The position numbers and the translations under genes are program-made. Below the pieces are notes generated by a model that was not told where the DNA came from, searched no databases, and saw only the letters and a program-made list of their open reading frames with translations. This document shows positions 22,058 to 26,489 of a stretch of 26,489 nt of DNA, piece after piece (position 1 is the first letter of the stretch; every line of letters begins with the position of its first letter). The stretch covers positions 1 to 26,489 of IMG/VR virus record IMGVR_UViG_3300032326_000102, one strand, 5' to 3'. The stretch is from a virus.

Positions 22058-24337
22058 TTAACTATAAACTTTTGGATCACCCATTGCCATAGCCATAAAG
22101 TCTAACTGTGATTCAGCATCCTCACCTGCAACTTCTGCGGCAATTTGCTGTGCTTTAACTTCATTAAGTTTAGCAACGCTCATGTCCTTCTGATCTGCTG
22201 GACTTGGCTCACGGTTTTGTGCGGCTTCTTGACCTGCTTTAATCATTTGTTCTACTTCTGCATCAGTTGCTAGGTAGCTGTCGCAATCTTTAACACCTAG
22301 CACATACAGAGTATCAGCAAATGGTTTCTTGATCTTCTTGTACATTTCAGGTGTAAGTGTGCCAGCTTGGACCATTGCTTGAACAGTTTGGTATAGATCG
22401 CTTTGGCACTTTTGAATAATTTGTAAACGACCTATTGCGTTTTCATCACTCATCATACCAAGTGCTAGTTCTAAGTGAACTTGTTTACGATCACAGAAAT
22501 TCATGTCATCCCAAGCCATGTAATCTAAGAATACAGGCTGTTTATCAGGATGTGAACTTGCGGCTAATTTCTTAACACCATAATCATCGCCATATTGGAT
22601 CAATGTGCGCCATACTAACCATAGTGCTTCACGTAGACCTTCAGCGGCATTACGCACTGTGTTGTCTTGAATAATTTGGTTAGGACTTAGAGCCATTTGA
22701 AGTTTAACACCTGAGTTACCTGGTGCCATTACTTCTGGATTGAATACGTCTTGTGGTGTAGTCATACCTACCATGGCCATAGTATCTTGTTGGATACGGT
22801 TCATTGCAACTTCTAAGAATTGTAAGTTGCCTGCTGGAGGTGGCATTTGATAGATGTCTTTTGCTGGATCAAACTTGCTGTCTAAGATAAAGATAGCGGC
22901 TTCACCGTCTTGCATCATTTCAAAGTCAACACGGTCTGGCTTAACACCAATACGTGGAGTAGCAGTTAATAGACCCAACTGGATTTCAGCACGAGCGGCT
23001 GAAGTGTTGTATTCTTGCATTGGAATAACTGATTCAGCAATGCTCATACCATAGAAGTTGCCAGGTAGTGGTTTTGGACACATGTTAGCAACAGGAATAA
23101 ATTCTACTTCACGTGCAGAGATAATGTATGAACCTGAGTAAATTAATTCTACTAGTTCTAGTTCACCATCACCGTCAATGTCATACTTGTTCCATACTGT
23201 AACAATAGATACTTGTCTGCTGTCTGGGTCAGCACTTGCGGCTGAACTTACTGGAATACCCATAACTGGCACAGAGTCACGAGCATGAATGGCCAAGTTG
23301 TTTAGTACTGAACCTGCTTGGTAAGCGCCGTTCATGTTGTATTCAGCAAACTGACGGAAGTTTTCTAAGTCACCTTGAATGCCTGGATATAATTCACAAG
23401 CTTCTTGGATTGTCATTGGATCGTAGTAACCGCAGAAAGGTTGATCTTTCATTTCAGGAACTGTTGGATCACAAATCCAGTAGTGCTGTGCAATAGGGTG
23501 GAACTTGATGTTGATATTGTAGCCAGTTAGTTTGTACTTGGCCTTGTAGCTTGTATTGCGCTTGATAGCTTCTTGAATAATTGCGTCACGATCAGCTAAG
23601 TCAGAAACTTGTGCTGTCATTGCTTCTGCTTCTAGTTCAACATCATCTTGATCTGTTTCTAAACCAGTTAGGAACTTGTCTTTAATTGTTTGTTGAAATG
23701 CTTGATCTTGTTCACCTAATAACTGTGTAATTTCTGCCATGGCCTTGACCATGTCTACTGAGTCTTGACGCTTGCTTTGACGTAATGCTGTTAATCCTGA
23801 ATCAGCGGCTTGTGCTTCAAAGGCACGTAATTGTTCTGAAGTACCAACAGTTTCAATGTAACGTGTAATTTGTTCACGCACTGGTTTGATCATCATCATA
23901 CCATTTTTGTGCATTGCGGCATCCATAACCCAACGCTCTACAATAAAGTGTGGGTCATTCATTTGGTTAACAACTTTGCTAACCATGTTAGTTGCTTGAC
24001 GGGCCGCTACTTCATCATCAGCACCATCTGCTACAAAGTCAAAGTTAATTTCACCATTGGGCATTAGTCCTTTGGTAATAACTGCTGTAGCATAGTCCAC
24101 AACTGGTTTTACAGATGGGTGGATGTAGTCAATGCCGTTTACAGGGGCTGTAGAATCAGTAACAGCCAAACATAGGTAATGATAGTCACTTGCACGATTA
24201 ACGGCATTTTTTGTCCCTAAGTAACGTAGGTAAGACGCCATCTTAACGTCCATTTGGTTTTTCATACGCACAAAGGTAGCATTAATCTTTTTGTTCTGAT
24301 TAATGTCTTGCACGGGTATGTTCTTAATATCAAGCAT
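22058..24337 (-). CDS. Portal protein, SU10/podovirus type, 759 aa
   Basis: The size and the core blocks fit podoviral portal proteins that form the 12-subunit DNA gate at one capsid vertex: HPSVKPVVDYATAVITKGLMP (73-93), WVMDAAMHKNGMMMIKP (135-151), a HYWICDPTVPEMKDQPFCGY segment near 305-324, and the ring-core helix region PLPGNFYGMSIAESVIPMQE to IQLGLLTATPRIGV. A DIDGDGELE calcium-type acidic loop lies near residue 390. The last 100 residues are helical and charged, as in barrel-type tails. Next to TerL and the scaffold gene. An insertion with acidic helices (about 155-260) may be specific to this group. Confidence 0.87.
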   Translation of the reverse strand: MLDIKNIPVQDINQNKKINATFVRMKNQMDVKMASYLRYLGTKNAVNRASDYHYLCLAVTDSTAPVNGIDYIHPSVKPVVDYATAVITKGLMPNGEINFDFVADGADDEVAARQATNMVSKVVNQMNDPHFIVERWVMDAAMHKNGMMMIKPVREQITRYIETVGTSEQLRAFEAQAADSGLTALRQSKRQDSVDMVKAMAEITQLLGEQDQAFQQTIKDKFLTGLETDQDDVELEAEAMTAQVSDLADRDAIIQEAIKRNTSYKAKYKLTGYNINIKFHPIAQHYWICDPTVPEMKDQPFCGYYDPMTIQEACELYPGIQGDLENFRQFAEYNMNGAYQAGSVLNNLAIHARDSVPVMGIPVSSAASADPDSRQVSIVTVWNKYDIDGDGELELVELIYSGSYIISAREVEFIPVANMCPKPLPGNFYGMSIAESVIPMQEYNTSAARAEIQLGLLTATPRIGVKPDRVDFEMMQDGEAAIFILDSKFDPAKDIYQMPPPAGNLQFLEVAMNRIQQDTMAMVGMTTPQDVFNPEVMAPGNSGVKLQMALSPNQIIQDNTVRNAAEGLREALWLVWRTLIQYGDDYGVKKLAASSHPDKQPVFLDYMAWDDMNFCDRKQVHLELALGMMSDENAIGRLQIIQKCQSDLYQTVQAMVQAGTLTPEMYKKIKKPFADTLYVLGVKDCDSYLATDAEVEQMIKAGQEAAQNREPSPADQKDMSVAKLNEVKAQQIAAEVAGEDAESQLDFMAMAMGDPKVYS

Positions 24338-24364
24338 TCTTAAAGGTTCCCTTTATTGATGAGT

Positions 24365-24371
24365 TATTTAG
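24365..24371 (-). promoter_or_regulatory. CTAAATA motif upstream of the portal gene
   Basis: Exact minus-strand CTAAATA in the short gap between the 83-aa gene and the portal gene, 28 bases before its start. This is the same distance as for the nozzle-like gene at 7776. Confidence 0.5.
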
Positions 24372-24376
24372 CATGA

Positions 24377-24628
24377 TCAAAATTCACCTGGCAGGACAAT
24401 CTTAGGCTGATTTGCTTCTTCAACTTGTTTTGCGTATGCTTTTGCTACTTGTAAATCACATGCTTGACAGTATTGTGATTCGTCTTCATCATCAAACTCG
24501 TAAATTGTGTGAGGTATTTCATTGGCTATACATGCCAATTCAAATACTTTGGCGTGCTTTTCACACATAATAACAGGGGGTTGGTCCCCTACTGTTGTTA
24601 AAAAGCGGCCTGTCTTTTCTAATGCCAT
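24377..24628 (-). CDS. Small Cys/His (zinc-binding-like) protein, 83 aa
   Basis: Not recognised as a named family. Cys22-x2-His25 (MCEKH) and Cys54-x2-Cys57 (YCQAC) could hold one zinc ion, separated by an acidic loop (YEFDDEDES). The C-terminus has a short helix. It lies between TerL and portal genes, where small accessory packaging or connector proteins occur. ATG 24628 overlaps no gene and follows the TerL stop by 9 bases. Zinc binding is inferred from residue spacing. Confidence 0.65.
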   Translation of the reverse strand: MALEKTGRFLTTVGDQPPVIMCEKHAKVFELACIANEIPHTIYEFDDEDESQYCQACDLQVAKAYAKQVEEANQPKIVLPGEF

Positions 24629-24637
24629 ATCTGTTCC

Positions 24638-26251
24638 TTATTCTGGTGAAAATGTTTTCTTCCAAGCGGGCTTGTTAGATTCATCTTTTGGTTTGTAATA
24701 TTTGTCGCGTGCCGCAGCCATGCGTTGTGCAGGTGTGCGGTTATCCCATGGTTCTGCAATACCTTGCAAACAAGCAAGTAGCGCATAACGGCATGAGTCA
24801 ATTGTGTCATCTGGATCACTAAAGCGACCTTGTTGATCCACATAATAGTTTTGTGCATCACTTAAAAACTGTGTGCAGTTTTCATTTACCATTAAGCTAC
24901 CAACTTCAAGCATTTGGCGCATTTGGTTAATACCATAACTTTTATGGTTAGTAACACGCCCTTCTGAGTCTGGTGGGTTCATAATAGGTTTGTGATACAC
25001 GTTTAATTCATAGCTTTCAAACAATTCACGTATTGAATTTGAACTCATTGTATAACGGCCTGGAGTACTAGCATCAGCAGGCAAAACGATAGGAGTACCA
25101 AAAACTTCAGGACGCAGTAAATGATTGATATACTGACTGGGGACAGCCTCTTCAATACCTTGCACAATAATTTGTCTATGTAAGTAAGCAACTCGTTCAT
25201 ATGGTTCCCAATACATTAAACTTATCACAGTTTGATCGTTCACCAAGCCCAAGTCAAGTGCAATAACACGCTGAATGTTTGGAATACGTGTAAAATCAAT
25301 TTGACCTGTGGAGTATGTTGGCCATTCGCGGATTTGGAATACAGCACCTTTACCCATAACTGGCTTACCAGCAATACGTGCTTCACGTTCATGCGGCAAG
25401 TAATCACGCTCTAACTGACGGCGAGTCTCCTTCAGCAGGAATGGCATGCCCCAGGGATCATACTCTGGAACGTCATCCCAACTTACACGAATGTATTCAT
25501 ATCCTTCTTCTTTGTTCCAAAACTTTGATACAAGTCCGTTAAGGCCCTTTAGTGGTGTGAAAGAACACAACACTTTACCTTGTGTAGTAGCAGTACGTGT
25601 AACAATTTCTGAGAAGAAGTCATCTGGTGGCTGTTCGTCAAACACAGCAAGGTTCAATTTGAAACCCTGTAACTGACGAACTTCCTGCGTATAGTTTGCA
25701 AACAACAAGTAGCTGTTTGAGCCACTGACATGTTTGATCTCTACACCAATACAGTTAGCACCATCATTACGCATGGTCTCCTGTACAATGCAGTCGCGAG
25801 GAATGAAACCCGTGCCTAAGTTCTCTGTAATCTTGACATCTTGGGTTCCCAGCAGTTCATTCTGTAATACAAGCGCAACCTGACTCCACCCTTCACCTGC
25901 TACCATACAAGTGATAGGTTTGTTGAAACGATAGCCATTCCACCACGCAGGATATTGTCCTGTTAGGTGCATTGCTGTTTCTGCACAAGTTGATACTGTT
26001 TTGCCAATACGGTTGGCAGCTAGAATACCACGGCGTTCTGAATCGCCTGTGGCAAAGAAAGTAAGTTGATGTTCAAAAGGACGGAAGTACTTGAGTTGAT
26101 TGTACTTCATGTCATCAGCAACATCAATTACTAAATCTTGTAATTGGTTTTGTAGATTAGATGGCCAGCGTTTATATGTTTCAGGAGCTACGTTGTTTGT
26201 ATCTAATGCATAACGCAAGGCACGAGCCATTAAGGTTTCTGTGCCTGTCAT
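24638..26251 (-). CDS. terL: Terminase large subunit
   Basis: 537 aa. ATPase domain: Walker A variant AANRIGKT (78-85), Walker B LAVFDEQ (201-207) with Asp205 and Glu206, and coupling motif SFTP (230-233). Nuclease domain of RNase-H type: Asp333 in ALDLG, Asp393 in LPADAS and the acidic DPDDTIDS cluster (479-486). The enzyme drives DNA into the procapsid through the portal and cuts the concatemer. No small subunit is recognised nearby, though it may lie to the right. The start at 26251 lies one base after the preceding stop; it has no clear Shine-Dalgarno and relies on coupling, while Met8 (26230) is an alternative. Confidence 0.96.
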   Translation of the reverse strand: MTGTETLMARALRYALDTNNVAPETYKRWPSNLQNQLQDLVIDVADDMKYNQLKYFRPFEHQLTFFATGDSERRGILAANRIGKTVSTCAETAMHLTGQYPAWWNGYRFNKPITCMVAGEGWSQVALVLQNELLGTQDVKITENLGTGFIPRDCIVQETMRNDGANCIGVEIKHVSGSNSYLLFANYTQEVRQLQGFKLNLAVFDEQPPDDFFSEIVTRTATTQGKVLCSFTPLKGLNGLVSKFWNKEEGYEYIRVSWDDVPEYDPWGMPFLLKETRRQLERDYLPHEREARIAGKPVMGKGAVFQIREWPTYSTGQIDFTRIPNIQRVIALDLGLVNDQTVISLMYWEPYERVAYLHRQIIVQGIEEAVPSQYINHLLRPEVFGTPIVLPADASTPGRYTMSSNSIRELFESYELNVYHKPIMNPPDSEGRVTNHKSYGINQMRQMLEVGSLMVNENCTQFLSDAQNYYVDQQGRFSDPDDTIDSCRYALLACLQGIAEPWDNRTPAQRMAAARDKYYKPKDESNKPAWKKTFSPE

Positions 26252-26252
26252 A

Positions 26253-26453
26253 TTACGCCCGTGGACACGAATCTATGAATTCATTTAATACATTGCGTAA
26301 AAACACCAAGTCATACAAATCAAACTTGTAATCAATTTCTGTATCACCCATGCCATCTTCATTTAGACGGAATGTTAAATGGCAATGTTCTTTATTGAGC
26401 CAATCACCTGTAATATCAAAGCTTGATGTTTCATTACTTGCTATGTTCTTCAT
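26253..26453 (-). CDS. Small unknown protein before the terminase, 66 aa
   Basis: Not recognised. Acidic, with a DFDLYDLVFLRNVLNEF-type C-terminal helix region after a β-like DTEIDYKF segment. A GTG at 26456 could start it, but ATG 26453 has GAGGAG seven bases upstream and overlaps a possible upstream stop (TGATG), so it is preferred. Coupled to TerL, one base away. It could be a packaging accessory. Confidence 0.65.
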   Translation of the reverse strand: MKNIASNETSSFDITGDWLNKEHCHLTFRLNEDGMGDTEIDYKFDLYDLVFLRNVLNEFIDSCPRA

Positions 26454-26489
26454 CACTGTTCTCCTCTGGCATTGGAAACACTTGACTGA

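Noticed and set aside
26453-26489. End of a further minus-strand gene at the right edge
   Set aside because: Two frames could end here (one with TGA overlapping ATG 26453, one running to a TAA slightly inside the 66-aa gene); too short to choose.

Overview
The window is part of a tailed-phage genome with podovirus-like architecture: short-tail genes and no sheath, tail-tube or tape-measure genes. It is AT-rich, densely packed, and almost everything is on the minus strand. Recognisable parts are a large terminase, a portal and scaffold, a major capsid protein whose sequence pattern fits the SU10/DUF5309 type, an SU10-like adaptor, a nozzle/propeller-like tail protein, two tail-fibre proteins, and internal/ejection proteins including a lytic transglycosylase. 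Small β-rich modules of the kind common in uncultured aquatic phages are scattered through the virion proteins. The host cannot be named. Good sigma70-type promoters and Shine-Dalgarno sites point to an ordinary bacterium.

Layout, in the direction of transcription (right to left). (1) 26453-19255: small unknown gene, TerL, small Cys/His protein, portal, small unknown, scaffold, major capsid protein, then a strong hairpin terminator. (2) 19184-11795: unknown virion-region gene, adaptor, two fibre proteins, a small coiled-coil/membrane (holin- or XhlA-like) protein, a double-HTH protein and a small basic protein, ending at a bidirectional terminator. (3) 11678-8384: the only plus-strand gene with a long leader, a divergent promoter region, an unknown 158-aa gene, then a coupled three-gene set: a divergent family-A-like polymerase, an AT-hook-like basic protein and a GIY-YIG nuclease. 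(4) 8359-7822: a consensus sigma70 promoter, two overlapping small membrane-protein genes and a terminator. (5) 7810-1: nozzle-like tail protein, unknown virion protein, 853-aa ejection-type protein, Ala/Gln-rich internal protein and a transglycosylase running off the left edge.

The early-looking block (3-4), with sigma70 promoters, interrupts the virion genes. The virion genes instead carry a heptamer CTAAATA, on the minus strand, upstream of five genes and nowhere inside genes; twice it sits directly behind a terminator. This suggests a phage-specific late promoter. The best candidates for something new are this motif, the polymerase/AT-hook/GIY-YIG cassette with its own promoter and repeats, and the reuse of the same β-modules inside three different tail proteins, including two insertions in the adaptor.
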